Shown: positions 17,820-26,703 of the stretch, piece by piece
Layout of the letters: each line of letters starts with the position of its first letter
Numbering within the stretch: the first letter of the stretch is position 1
Assembly (NCBI RefSeq): GCF_018327685.1
Contig: NZ_BNEL01000003.1
Coordinates: 248,001-312,000 of the forward strand
DNA length: 64,000 nt
Direction of reading: 5' to 3'
DNA from: Streptomyces sp. TS71-3
GTDB taxonomy: Bacteria; Actinomycetota; Actinomycetes; Streptomycetales; Streptomycetaceae
Notes under the pieces: model-generated
Seen by the model: only the letters and a program-made list of their open reading frames with translations
Database searches by the model: none
What the model was told of the DNA's origin: nothing
Translations under genes and position numbers: made by a program

Positions 17820-18186
17820 TGCCTGCTCCTTCGCTTCACGTTCGTCGGGGCGTTTCACGTTCTTCCCGGCGCTCTCCGGATCCCCTGGCAACCTCGACGC
17901 CCGGGTCCTCGGAGCCCCGCTTGCTGCTCCGCCGCACGGCCCCTGACGCCCCCTTGGGGGAACGCCTCCGTTCCGTACGGACACAGGTCTAAACGGGGAA
18001 CCCCTCCCCGGTTATTTCCCGGTATTTCTGTGACCCGCATCACAACTCTCCCACTCCGGGAAAGCCCGCCGAAAAACCCACGTTCGGGCGCACCCAGCGA
18101 GCGGACCCGGGGCCACCGGCACAGGGTGATCGGACAAGGGTGCTGCCGGTCCGGCCGGCTGCCACCGGCGGAGCGGAGGGTCACGC

Positions 18187-19515
18187 ATGCAGCCGACCAG
18201 CCGTCACGGCCGTCGCATACGGGCCCCCGGACCCCGGGGCCCAGGGGCCCGCCGCCCGCGGATCCCTCGCCGGCGCACGGTGCCGCTCGCCGCGCTCACC
18301 TCGCTGACCCTCGCCCTCACGGTCTCGGCGAGCACGGCGCCGCCGGCCGGCGCGGGCAGGCTGCCGGACCCGATCGCCCTTTCGCGCACCGCCGCGATCG
18401 GCCCCTGCATGATCAGCGGCGCGCTCGGCGTGCAGATGTCCGAGGGCGTGCCCACCGGGCCGGGCTACGTGCGCTCCACCGGGACGGTGCGCGCGCTGAA
18501 CCTGATGATCGACTTTCCTGACGCGCCGGGACAGGGCAGGGCCCTGGACCGCCTGGGCGAGTTCTTCCCGCAGACCCGCGCGTGGTTCCGCACCGCCTCG
18601 TACGGCCGCCTCGACTACCGGCCGCGCGCCCCCATCCGGCACTGGCTGCGGATGCCGAAGACCTTCAAGGCGTACGGCATCGAGCGCGGCGCCCCGTACG
18701 AGCCGGGCTACCGGGGGCTCGTCGACGACATCATCAAGAAGGCCGACCCGGAGGTGAACTTCCGGGCATACGACCTGGTCAACGTGCTGATGACACCGAA
18801 CGCCGGGCCATCGGCCCTGAACACGGTGCTCTCGGTGACCTTCGCCGGCAACCGCGACGCGCCCGTGGCGGACGGCGTCCCGCTCTCCAACGCCTCGTTC
18901 ATCTACAGCCGCCAGGACGACGGCTCCGGCTCCTACGCGCACACCGGCTACCGGGTGCTGCCGCACGAGAACGGGCACACCTTCGGGCTGCCCGACCTCT
19001 ACACCCGCCAGGGCGGCGGCTCGGTCGGCCACTGGGACATCATGAGCGAGGACTGGGGCGCCAACAACGACCTGCTGGCCTGGCACAAGTGGAAGCTGGG
19101 CTGGCTCGACGACGACCAGGTCGAGTGCGCCTCCGCGTCCGGTACGAGCGAGCACCTCCTGACGCCGCTGGCCCGCACCGGCGGCAGCAAGCTCCTCTTC
19201 GTCCCGCTCGGCGGCACCGCGGGCCTCGCGGCCGAGGTCCGCACCCACGCGGGCAACGACGAGGCGGTCTGCCGGCCCGGCGTGCTCGTCTACCGCGTGG
19301 ACGCGGACGTGGACACCGGCGAGGGCCCCGTCACGGTCTACGACGCCACCCGGCACAGCGGCGGCTGCGCCCGCAGCCCCAACGTGCACGCGGAACTCTC
19401 CGACGCGACCTTCACCCCGGGCAGGTCGTTCCGCGACCGCGCCTCCAGGGTCCGGATCAGCGTGCTCTCCGTCGACGGCGACGGGAACTACCTGGTCCGC
19501 GTCAGCCACCAGTGA
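18187..19515 (+). CDS. Secreted M6 family (immune inhibitor A-like) metalloprotease
   Basis: The protein has 442 residues. A twin-arginine-rich basic N-terminus and hydrophobic core end near ASTAPPAGAG, a likely Sec or Tat signal peptide. The zinc site is HENGHTFGLPDLY (His260, Glu261, His264), the extended HExxHxxGxPD pattern of M6 peptidases, followed by SVGHWDIMSEDWGANN (Met-turn region). The C-terminal part is a beta-rich domain. GGAGGG precedes the ATG. It is predicted to be an extracellular protease with unknown substrate. Confidence 0.9.
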   Translation: MQPTSRHGRRIRAPGPRGPGARRPRIPRRRTVPLAALTSLTLALTVSASTAPPAGAGRLPDPIALSRTAAIGPCMISGALGVQMSEGVPTGPGYVRSTGTVRALNLMIDFPDAPGQGRALDRLGEFFPQTRAWFRTASYGRLDYRPRAPIRHWLRMPKTFKAYGIERGAPYEPGYRGLVDDIIKKADPEVNFRAYDLVNVLMTPNAGPSALNTVLSVTFAGNRDAPVADGVPLSNASFIYSRQDDGSGSYAHTGYRVLPHENGHTFGLPDLYTRQGGGSVGHWDIMSEDWGANNDLLAWHKWKLGWLDDDQVECASASGTSEHLLTPLARTGGSKLLFVPLGGTAGLAAEVRTHAGNDEAVCRPGVLVYRVDADVDTGEGPVTVYDATRHSGGCARSPNVHAELSDATFTPGRSFRDRASRVRISVLSVDGDGNYLVRVSHQ

Positions 19516-19546
19516 CCGGCCGGCGGCTGGGAGCGGGCCGCACGAA

Positions 19547-19712
19547 GGACCGGTGGCGGAGGCCGTCCGACTTCCAGATCTGGGACCGGTGGCGGAGGCC
19601 GTCTGACCTCTGGATCTGGGACCGGTGGCGGAGGCCGTCTGACCTCTAGGCCTGGGACCGGTGGCGGAGGCCATCTGACCTCTAGGCCTGGGACCGGTGG
19701 CGGAGGCCGTCC
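19547..19712 (-). repeat. Five 36-bp tandem units derived from a TetR gene's 3' end
   Basis: Units start at 19547, 19583, 19619, 19655 and 19691, each beginning GGACCGGTGGCGGAGGCC. The last lies inside the TetR remnant and encodes its final residues (DGLRHRSQA-stop). On the minus strand the others are in-frame copies of those codons, the stop kept in one and mutated in the rest. Confidence 0.8.
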
Positions 19713-20071
19713 AGCATGAGGTCGATCAGGCGTCCCGCCTGGGCGCGCTGGCTCGGCTCGCCCGCGGCCAGGGCGATGCCGCTCAGGCCGATCAGGACGT
19801 CGTCGGGGAGCACACCGGTGCGGTACTCGCCGGTCGCCACGCCCGCGTCCAGGAGCCGTTCGATCGCGGCGTCCAGCAGGTCGCGGCTCTGCGCGTACGG
19901 GTCGCCGCCCGAGGCGATCACCAGGCGCAGCGCGTCCGCCATGCCGATCTTGGTCGTCATGTAGTCGATGAAGCGGTGCATCCACGTGCGGGTGGCGTCC
20001 AGCGGCGGCAGCTCGGCGAGCAGCGGGGGCACGGCGTCGCAGACGGCCGCGAGCTCGTTGCGGTGGAGGCG
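19682..20071 (-). pseudogene. TetR regulator remnant lacking its DNA-binding domain
   Basis: About 130 codons remain, from LHRNELAAVCDAVPPLLAELPPLD through WMHRFIDYMTTKIGMADALRLVIASGG to the TAG stop. This is the ligand-binding half of a TetR protein; no HTH precedes it. Upstream the sequence switches within about 15 bp to the end of an SDR gene on the opposite strand. No start codon with a ribosome site is visible, so it is probably not expressed as a functional regulator. Confidence 0.75.
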
Positions 20072-20410
20072 GGCCGGCGCTGGGCCGCGGAGGGCATCGC
20101 CGCCAACGCCGTGATGCCCGGCGGCATCCGCACCGGACTCCAGCGGCACCAGGAGGAGAACCTCACCCCGGAGATCAAGGCCATCTTCGACACGTACCCG
20201 TGGAAGACGGTCGAGCAGGGCGCGGCCACGTCGGTCCTGCTCGCCGCCTCCCCGCTCGTCGAGGGCGTCACGGGCCGCTATTTCGAGGACTGCAACGAGG
20301 CCGAGCCCACCACGGACCCCGAGGCCCACGAGGGCATCCGCCCCTTCGCCCTGGACCCGACGGCCGCCGCCCGCCTCTGGGACATCTCCTTGAAAATGCT
20401 GACCCGCTGA
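20060..20410 (+). pseudogene. SDR oxidoreductase remnant (C-terminal third only)
   Basis: About 116 codons encode VEAGRRWAAEGIAANAVMPGGI through LLAASPLVEGVTGRYFEDCNEAEP to the TGA. These match the end of a classical short-chain dehydrogenase (the post-catalytic NAVMPG segment and substrate loop). The Rossmann fold, TGxxxGxG and YxxxK parts are missing. It abuts the TetR remnant head to head, so a deletion appears to have removed both 5' halves and the shared promoter. Confidence 0.78.
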
Positions 20411-20415
20411 CCGGG

Positions 20416-20868
20416 TCCCGAAGGGGCGCGGGGAACCGCGCGGGCAACCACGACAGGCCGGCAGCCGGCAAAGAACCGGGCCGGAACACACCCGCCCCCG
20501 AAAGGGGCGCGGGGAACCGCGCGACAAGCCACAACCAAGCCGCAACCAGGCGACGACCGCAAGGGGGCAGGCCCCGACAAGGGGCGCGGGGAACTGCGCA
20601 AACAACCACGACCAAGCCGCACCCGAACAACGACCGCAAGAGGCAAGGCCCCATCAAGGGGCGCGGGGAACTGCGCAATCAGCCACACCCCACCGCCAGC
20701 CGGCAATGAACCCCAAGGGGAGAACACGACCCCGCAAGGGCGCGGGGAACTGCGCAAAAGGCCACCGCCGACGCCCAGCCGGCAAGGAAACCGCACCCGC
20801 TCGCAGCGGACCGCCCCCGGGGCACCCGGGTGGAACCGTGCCCACCGCCCCCGGAAGGCAACCCCGTG
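20416..20868. repeat. Run of GGGGCGCGGGGAACYGCGC repeats
   Basis: Five copies of GGGCGCGGGGAACYGCGC lie near 20423, 20503, 20580, 20657 and 20737. They are separated by about 75-80 bp of CAACCACRACCAAGCCGCA-like spacer. This gives a quasi-regular array between the SDR remnant and the reductase 3' end. No gene is seen. Confidence 0.75.
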
Positions 20869-20869
20869 C

Positions 20870-21802
20870 TCAGGGCGCTGACGCGCCCTGAGCCACGCGG
20901 CGGTTGTGCACGCGCAGCGCAACCGCCGCAGCCTCGGTGAGCGGAACCCCGGTCCCCAGATCACGCGCCCGACCACAGAGATCACCCAGCACGCTCTCGA
21001 CCTCCGTAGGCCGCCCCGCGACGAGATCCCGCGCGAGCGACGACGTCATCGGCGAGCCGGGGGCCGTCAGAGCGCCCCGGATCCCCGCGAGGTCCCCCTC
21101 GGCGACGGGGTGGCCGGCCGCCCCGGCCACCCCGGAGATCTCGGCGAGCACCGATTCCGCGAGGTCCGTGCCGCCGGGCACCGCCACGACGTCCCCGACG
21201 GGCGCCCGCATCAGCGAGGTGACCGCACCGATCGCCGCGATGAAGACCCACTTCACCCACATCGCGTTCACGATGTCGCCCCGGCCGCCGACATCGACGC
21301 CCGGCACGTCCAGCGCCCCCACGACCGTGCCGAGCCGCGGGGTGTCCGCACCGTCCAGCTCGCCGACCTCGATCTGCACCCCCGGCGCGAGCTGCACCAC
21401 CGTGCCGTCGCCGCCGAGCTGCACCGCCACCCGGAGGGTGCCGCCCAGCACCGCGGTACCGAACCGGCCCGTCAACGCGTCCATGTGCGCCATACCGTTG
21501 AGGAACGGCACGATCGCCGTGTCCGGCCCGATCGCCGGCGCCAGGTCCTCCATCACCTGCGGCAGCACCTCGGCCTTCACGGCGATCAGCACGAGGTCGA
21601 ACGACCCGTCGAGCTCGCCGGCGGTGACCGCCGCGGGCCGCAGCACGCGGGTGTCCTCGCCCACGGCGAGCCGCAGCCCACGGTCCCTCAGCTGCTCCGC
21701 CCTGCCGGGCCTGACGAGGAAGACGACCTCGCGCCCGCCCTCCAGGAGCGACGCCCCGACCATCCCGCCCACGGCGCCTGCCCCCGCGATGAGGATCCTC
21801 AT
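20870..21802 (-). CDS. 2-dehydropantoate 2-reductase family protein (ApbA/PanE)
   Basis: The protein has 310 residues. An N-terminal Rossmann motif (MRILIAGAGAVGGMVGASLL) is followed by LVLIAVKAEVLPQV and the C-terminal helical domain (WVKWVFIAAIGAVTSLMRAPVG, with the conserved Lys, and DLVAGRPTEVESVLGDLCGRA). The family reduces ketopantoate with NADPH for coenzyme A synthesis, but Streptomyces carry several paralogues and this one may act on other 2-oxoacids. It is not in an evident pantothenate operon. Confidence 0.85.
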   Translation of the reverse strand: MRILIAGAGAVGGMVGASLLEGGREVVFLVRPGRAEQLRDRGLRLAVGEDTRVLRPAAVTAGELDGSFDLVLIAVKAEVLPQVMEDLAPAIGPDTAIVPFLNGMAHMDALTGRFGTAVLGGTLRVAVQLGGDGTVVQLAPGVQIEVGELDGADTPRLGTVVGALDVPGVDVGGRGDIVNAMWVKWVFIAAIGAVTSLMRAPVGDVVAVPGGTDLAESVLAEISGVAGAAGHPVAEGDLAGIRGALTAPGSPMTSSLARDLVAGRPTEVESVLGDLCGRARDLGTGVPLTEAAAVALRVHNRRVAQGASAP

Positions 21803-22197
21803 GTCGTCGCTCTCCTCTCCGTCTCTCGACCGCCGGCTCGTCCCGCCTCAGGGACGTTATCCGACAAAAGGTGCATTCAGCACACCCGACCCACCTCATC
21901 CCACCCACACAGCACCCCCGCACCCCCACACCCCAGCGCCTCCACCCCCCGGCGCCCGCGGCGAACGGGGGCGCAGGCGCGGGCACACATGGGCGCGGGC
22001 ACGCCGGTACGCTTCACCGCGCGATGGAACGAACCGGGAATGTCCCCGATGACCCCCTGAACGCGGACATACTGACGGCGCGCCGCAGGTCCTGCCCACC
22101 CGGAGCCACCGGGGGGCGGGACCTCGCCGCGTACAGCCCGTTCTTCTCAGCCTGTCCGGAGCGGCATCTCCCGCTCCGGGGGAACAAGGAGTGTGCC

Positions 22198-22608
22198 ATG
22201 CGCCGTTTCCGCTCGATCGCCGTCGCCGCGCTCGCCTTCGTCGCCGCCTCCGGCGTCGTCCCCACCGCGACCGCGGCCCCCACGATCACGGCCCCCGCGG
22301 CCGCGGCCCCCGCGAGCGCCGCCGACGCGAGGGCCTACAACTGCAACTCCGGATACTTCTGCATCTACAGCGACTACAACGGCCGTGGAACGCGCTGTCG
22401 CTGGACGCAGGAGAAGAAGGCGAACACCGCCGACGACTGCTCGTTCATCCAGAAGGGCAAGCCCGTCAAGTCGGTGTGGAACGGCACCGGCCACCGGGTG
22501 CAGTACTACACGCAGACCAACTACCACAAGCGGGTCGGCTCCACGGCCGCCGCCAAGGGCGGCAACCTCCAGGGCAGCTACCAGATCCGCTCGTTCAAGA
22601 AGCAGTAG
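22198..22608 (+). CDS. Secreted peptidase inhibitor family I36-like protein
   Basis: The protein has 136 residues from ATG 22198 with AAGGAG upstream. A Sec signal peptide of about 27-45 residues (cleavage near ATAAP or ASAADA) precedes a small Cys-rich beta domain: YNCNSGYFCIYSDYNGRGTRCRW, then DDCSF and a basic C-terminus. The CxSGYFCIY opening is typical of the beta/gamma-crystallin-like I36 (SMI) inhibitors of metalloproteases. It may protect the producer from, or modulate, secreted metalloproteases such as those encoded nearby. Confidence 0.8.
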   Translation: MRRFRSIAVAALAFVAASGVVPTATAAPTITAPAAAAPASAADARAYNCNSGYFCIYSDYNGRGTRCRWTQEKKANTADDCSFIQKGKPVKSVWNGTGHRVQYYTQTNYHKRVGSTAAAKGGNLQGSYQIRSFKKQ

Positions 22609-22703
22609 CAGGCCGCAAGGCCACAACAGCAGGACAGGCCCCGGCGGCGGGCCACGCTCCGGCAGCGACCACACCGTCGCAGCGGGCCACCCCTCCACAC
22701 AGC

Positions 22704-22736
22704 GCGGCCCCGGACCTCACACCGGTCCGGGGCCGC
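22704..22736 (+). terminator. Hairpin terminator after the I36 protein
   Basis: A perfect 13-bp stem GCGGCCCCGGACC/GGTCCGGGGCCGC encloses a 7-nt loop, about 95 bp past the stop. Confidence 0.75.
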
Positions 22737-23003
22737 ACACGTCTGCGAGTCGAACTCCGCGGGCAGCTGCCGCCGCCCCAAGGGGCACTCTCCGCCGTCT
22801 CCGGAGCACCTGCCGGTGGGTGGTTGCTCGCGCAGTTCCCCGCGCCCCGCCAGAGACACAGGGGTCAGCCCGGTTTTTGCGGGATCCCGTAACAGACTTG
22901 CGCATATTCATAGACTTCCTACGCCCAGACTCCTAGCCTTTTCGCGTCCGGCGAGTCACCACCTTGTCCCCCGTTCTCAACCGAGCCGCAAGGATGTGGA
23001 TCC

Positions 23004-25349
23004 GTGACCCCACCCCCACCCCGGAGACGCCGCGCGCTGCGTCGCGCGCTCTCCGCCGTCACCTCGCTGACCCTCGTCGCGGCGGGCGCCGCCGCGGTGA
23101 CGGTCCTGTCCGTCGCCCCCGCGGGGGCCGCCGGCGTGCCAGCCCCCTCTCCCGTGGGCATATCGGGCCGCGGCGCGTCCGTGCCGTTCACGGAGCAGGA
23201 GGCCGAGTACGCCGCGACCAACGGCACCGTGGTCGCCCCCGACCGCCTCTACACCCACCTCGCCTCCGAGGCGTCGGGGCGGCAGGCGGTGACCCTGGAC
23301 GCGACGGGCGAGTACGTCGAGTTCACGCTCACCAAGCCCGCCAACGCGATGGACTTCCGCTACTCCATACCGGACAGCCCGGACGGCACCGGCCGCACCG
23401 CGTCGCTGGACGTCCGGGTGGGCGGGAACGTCCTCAAGAGCGTCCCCGTGACGTCCAAGTACGGCTGGTACTACGGCGGCTACCCGTTCAACAACAACCC
23501 GGGCAGCGGCAACCCGCACCACTTCTACGACGAGGCGCGGACGATGTTCGGCAGCACCCTGGCGGCCGGCACCAAGGTCCGCCTCCAGGTGTCCTCCACC
23601 GCGCAGGCGCCGTCGTTCACCGTCGACCTGGCGGACTTCGAGCAGGTCGCCTCGCCGATCGCGCAGCCGTCCGGCTCGCTGAACGTGGTCACCGACTTCG
23701 GCGCCGACCCGACCGGTGCCGCCGACTCCACCGCCAAGATCCAGGCGGCGGTCACCGCGGGCCAGCAGCAGGGCAAGGCGGTCTACATCCCCCAGGGCAC
23801 GTTCCAGGTCCGCGACCACATCGTCGTGGACCACGTGACGCTGGCCGGCGCGGGCCCCTGGTACAGCGTGCTGACCGGGCGCGACCCGTCCAACCGCGCG
23901 AAGGCCGTCGGCGTGTACGGCAAGTACGCGAACCAGGGCGGCAGCAGCAACGTCACCCTCAAGGACTTCGCCATCATGGGCGACATCCAGGAGCGGGTCG
24001 ACGCCGACCAGGTGAACGCCATCGGAGGCGCGCTGTCGAACTCGACGGTGGACGACGTCTGGATGCAGCACACCAAGGTCGGGGCCTGGATGGACGGCCC
24101 GATGGACAGGTTCACCATCAAGAACAGCCGGATCCTCGACCAGACCGCGGACGGCGTCAACTTCCACATGGGCGTCACCAACTCCACCGTCACCAACACC
24201 TTCGTACGCAACACCGGTGACGACGGCCTGGCCATGTGGGCGGAGAGCGTCCCGAACGTGAACGACTCGTTCACGCACAACACGGTCGTCGCGCCGGTCC
24301 TGGCGAACAACATCGTCACGTACGGCGGCAAGGACATCACCCTCTCCGACAACACCATGTCGGACACCGTCACCAACGGCGGCGGCCTGCACATCGCCAA
24401 CCGCTACCCGGGCGTCAACTCCGGTCAGGGGACGGCCGTCTCGGGCACCATCACGGCCGCGCGCAACACGCTGATCAGGACCGGGAACAGCGACTACAAC
24501 TGGCAGTTCGGCGTGGGCGCGATGTGGTTCGACGGGCTCAACGAGGCCCTGAACGCCACCGTCAACATCAGCGACTCCGACATCCTCGACTCCTCCTACG
24601 AGGCGATCCAGACCATCGAGGGCGGCGGGAAGACGCTCAACTTCAACAACATCAACATCGACGGCACCGGTACCTTCGTCCTCCAGTTCCAGGCGGGCGG
24701 CGCCGGCACCTTCACCAACGTCACGGCCAAGCACGTGAACGGCCCCTCGCCGATCTACAGCTGCCAGGGCAACGCCTTCGCCATCACCCAGGGCGGCGGC
24801 AACTCCGGCTGGTACACCGACACGCCCTACTGCGGCGGCTGGCCCGCCCCGGTGTGGACGAACGGCGGGGTCCCCTCGACCGGCGGAGGCGACGACCCCG
24901 GCGACCCGGGTGACCCGGGCGACCCCGGTGACACCGGCAACCTCGCCCAGGGCCACGCGGTCACCGCGGGCCACACGGAGGTCTACGTGCCGTCCAACGC
25001 CGTGGACGGCAACGCGAGCACCTACTGGGAGAGCCCGAACAACGCCTTCCCGCAGTCCCTCACCGTCGACCTCGGCGCGGCCAAGGCCGTGGGCCACCTG
25101 GTCCTCAAGCTGCCGCCCGGCGCGGCCTGGAGCACCCGGACCCAGACGCTGAGCGTGCTGGGCAGCACGGACAACGGCACGTACAGCACCCTCAAGGGCT
25201 CCGCGGGCTACACCTTCAACCCGTCGAACGGCAACTCCGTCACCGTCCCGCTCTCCGGCACCTCGGTCCGCTACCTGCGGCTGACGTTCACCGGCAACAC
25301 GGGGTGGCCGGCGGCCCAGCTCTCGGAGCTGGAGGCGTACACGAACTGA
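23004..25349 (+). CDS. Secreted GH87-like alpha-1,3-glucanase (mycodextranase type) with discoidin domain
   Basis: The protein has 781 residues from GTG 23004. The signal peptide ends near APAGAAG. Next come an N-terminal CBM35/CBM6-like domain (about 50-210, with KYGWYYGGYPF and HHFYDEARTMF), a parallel beta-helix (about 225-610, entering as LNVVTDFGADPTGAADSTAKIQAA), a Gly/Asp/Pro linker (DDPGDPGDPG) and an F5/8 type C discoidin domain (about 650-780). NTGDDGLAMW (Asp406-Asp407) fits the acidic active site of GH87. Fungal cell-wall or dental-type alpha-1,3-glucan is the expected substrate; another polysaccharide is possible. Confidence 0.78.
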   Translation: MTPPPPRRRRALRRALSAVTSLTLVAAGAAAVTVLSVAPAGAAGVPAPSPVGISGRGASVPFTEQEAEYAATNGTVVAPDRLYTHLASEASGRQAVTLDATGEYVEFTLTKPANAMDFRYSIPDSPDGTGRTASLDVRVGGNVLKSVPVTSKYGWYYGGYPFNNNPGSGNPHHFYDEARTMFGSTLAAGTKVRLQVSSTAQAPSFTVDLADFEQVASPIAQPSGSLNVVTDFGADPTGAADSTAKIQAAVTAGQQQGKAVYIPQGTFQVRDHIVVDHVTLAGAGPWYSVLTGRDPSNRAKAVGVYGKYANQGGSSNVTLKDFAIMGDIQERVDADQVNAIGGALSNSTVDDVWMQHTKVGAWMDGPMDRFTIKNSRILDQTADGVNFHMGVTNSTVTNTFVRNTGDDGLAMWAESVPNVNDSFTHNTVVAPVLANNIVTYGGKDITLSDNTMSDTVTNGGGLHIANRYPGVNSGQGTAVSGTITAARNTLIRTGNSDYNWQFGVGAMWFDGLNEALNATVNISDSDILDSSYEAIQTIEGGGKTLNFNNINIDGTGTFVLQFQAGGAGTFTNVTAKHVNGPSPIYSCQGNAFAITQGGGNSGWYTDTPYCGGWPAPVWTNGGVPSTGGGDDPGDPGDPGDPGDTGNLAQGHAVTAGHTEVYVPSNAVDGNASTYWESPNNAFPQSLTVDLGAAKAVGHLVLKLPPGAAWSTRTQTLSVLGSTDNGTYSTLKGSAGYTFNPSNGNSVTVPLSGTSVRYLRLTFTGNTGWPAAQLSELEAYTN

Positions 25350-25405
25350 CGTTTGGGCGGTCGGCCCGCCACGGCCGGCGGTCCGGCCACCGCACGGCCG
25401 TTCCC

Positions 25406-25437
25406 GAGGCCGCGCCCCCCCAGGGGGTCGCGGCCTC
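25406..25437 (+). terminator. Hairpin terminator after the glucanase
   Basis: GAGGCCGCG (25406-25414) pairs with CGCGGCCTC (25429-25437) around a C/G-rich loop, about 57 bp past the stop. Confidence 0.6.
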
Positions 25438-25606
25438 TTCCGCCGGCCGGGCCCGGCCACCGCGCGGTCGCTCCTCACCCGGCTGCTCCGGTAGGCCGTT
25501 GCCGGGCGGCTCAGGCGGGCCGTTACGGTGTCCGAGCGGTTGCCGGACGCCGCGGCCGAGGCGAGGGACACCGGTTCCCCGCGGCCCGGACCACAGAAGG
25601 ACGAAG

Positions 25607-26230
25607 ATGAACGACTCCAGCGGGTTCTCGACCGTCTCCCCGACCACCCTCGCCGACATCCTGGGACGCGAGCAGGTCATGGACATCGGCGTGCGTCCCC
25701 TGTGGCCCACGATCCCGCGCGTGGCAGGGCCCGCGTTCACCGTGCGGTGCCCCGCCGGCGACAACCTCATGCTGCACGCCGCCATCCACCGCGCGGAGCC
25801 GGGCTCGGTCATCGTCGTCGAGTCGGGCGACCTGGACTACGCGCTCGCCGGAGGCAACGTGTGCGCGGTCGCCCAGCGGCGGGGCGTCGCCGCCTTCGTA
25901 CTCGACGGGGTGATCCGCGACGTCGCCGAGGCGCGCGAGATGGGCTTCCCGGTCTTCGCCCGGGGCGTGATCCCGATCCCCGGCACCAAGTCGGCGGTCG
26001 AGCCGCTGAACCTCCCGGTGCGGTGCGGCGGTGTGCGGGTGACGCCCGGCGACATCGTGGTGGCCGACGAGGAGGGCATCGTGGCCGTTCCCCGCGCCCG
26101 GCAGAAGGAAGTGCTCCGTGCGGCACGGGCGAAGGAGGCCGAGGAGGCCGAGGAGTCCCTCGACGCCTGGGAGACGGCGCACCGGGGCCGCATCGACGCG
26201 ATCCTCGGCGAGTTCGGCTTCGACTACTGA
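25607..26230 (+). CDS. RraA-like / HMG aldolase family protein
   Basis: The protein has 207 residues from ATG 25607 with GAAGGACG upstream. It contains the fold's markers: SPTTLADILGR, GPAFTVRCPAGDNLMLHAAI, GSVIVVESGD, and the metal/pyruvate site GVAAFVLDGVIRDVAEAREMGFPVFARG (Arg104-Asp105), then PGDIVVADEEGIVAVP. These residues are kept in the class II 4-hydroxy-4-methyl-2-oxoglutarate/oxaloacetate lyases, so aldolase or decarboxylase activity is more likely than pure RNase E inhibition. No pathway partner is adjacent. Confidence 0.82.
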   Translation: MNDSSGFSTVSPTTLADILGREQVMDIGVRPLWPTIPRVAGPAFTVRCPAGDNLMLHAAIHRAEPGSVIVVESGDLDYALAGGNVCAVAQRRGVAAFVLDGVIRDVAEAREMGFPVFARGVIPIPGTKSAVEPLNLPVRCGGVRVTPGDIVVADEEGIVAVPRARQKEVLRAARAKEAEEAEESLDAWETAHRGRIDAILGEFGFDY

Positions 26231-26244
26231 GGCTCGGCTACGGG

Positions 26245-26318
26245 GAGTTCGGATGCCGAGAGTTCGGATGCCGAGAGCCCGGTTGCTGAGAGTTCGGCTG
26301 CCGAGCTCGGCAGCCGAG
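26245..26318 (+). repeat. 15-bp tandem repeat after the RraA-like gene
   Basis: Units GAGTTCGGATGCCGA at 26245 and 26260 are exact; 26275, 26290 and 26305 are variants. The unit resembles the gene's own last codons (GAGTTCGGCTTCGAC at 26210-26224), just before the stop. Confidence 0.6.
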
Positions 26319-26363
26319 GACGGGCCCGGCCCCAGGCCCCGGCCCTGATTGCGATTCCTGAAT

Positions 26364-26404
26364 CCCGCCCCGTGTCACCGTTCTGAGCGGTGACACGGGG
26401 CGGG
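26364..26404 (+). terminator. Strong hairpin terminator; also carries a GTCACC-N9-GGTGAC dyad
   Basis: A 17-bp perfect stem (26364-26380 with 26388-26404) has a 7-nt loop TTCTGAG. Its core (26374-26394) has the same GTCACC-N9-GGTGAC layout as the two sites downstream. Confidence 0.7.
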
Positions 26405-26429
26405 CGTTGATGACGCACGCCATCCGGGC

Positions 26430-26450
26430 GTCACCTATCAGAAAGGTGAC
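26430..26450. promoter_or_regulatory. Candidate operator 1 for the alpha/beta hydrolase gene
   Basis: GTCACC (26430-26435), a 9-nt spacer starting TAT, and GGTGAC (26445-26450). The same half-sites, spacing and spacer start occur at 26565-26585. Confidence 0.5.
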
Positions 26451-26564
26451 GTCTGGACGTCAGCAATTACCTGCACTTCCACCCCCGGACGCCGACACGC
26501 GACCTGCGCCCCACTTTCCCACCGCCCCACACGAGCCCCCAACCGGACCACCCACCGGATACCC

Positions 26565-26585
26565 CGTCACCTATTTGACTGGTGA
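26565..26585. promoter_or_regulatory. Candidate operator 2 for the alpha/beta hydrolase gene
   Basis: GTCACC (26565-26570), spacer TATTTGACT, GGTGAC (26580-26585), about 120 bp before the GTG start. TTGACT in the spacer could be a -35 element, so a bound regulator would block polymerase. Confidence 0.5.
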
Positions 26586-26703
26586 CGCATTCTGTGACAC
26601 ATTCATCGCGCCGGCAGGCCGCGGTCACCTCGCGAACGGCCGGTGCGAACCGGTTCTTCTGCCGCACGCAGGTCGGCTCCACCGGAACCAGAGGGAGACT
26701 CTC

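Noticed and set aside
19682..20605. A single 307-residue TetR-like protein across the TetR/SDR junction
   Set aside because: The frame upstream of 20071 is antisense to the SDR remnant and the intergenic repeats and has no HTH.
26364..26404. Purely regulatory dyad, not a terminator
   Set aside because: The 17-bp perfect stem and 7-nt loop directly after a gene fit a terminator better; the shared motif is noted as a finding instead.
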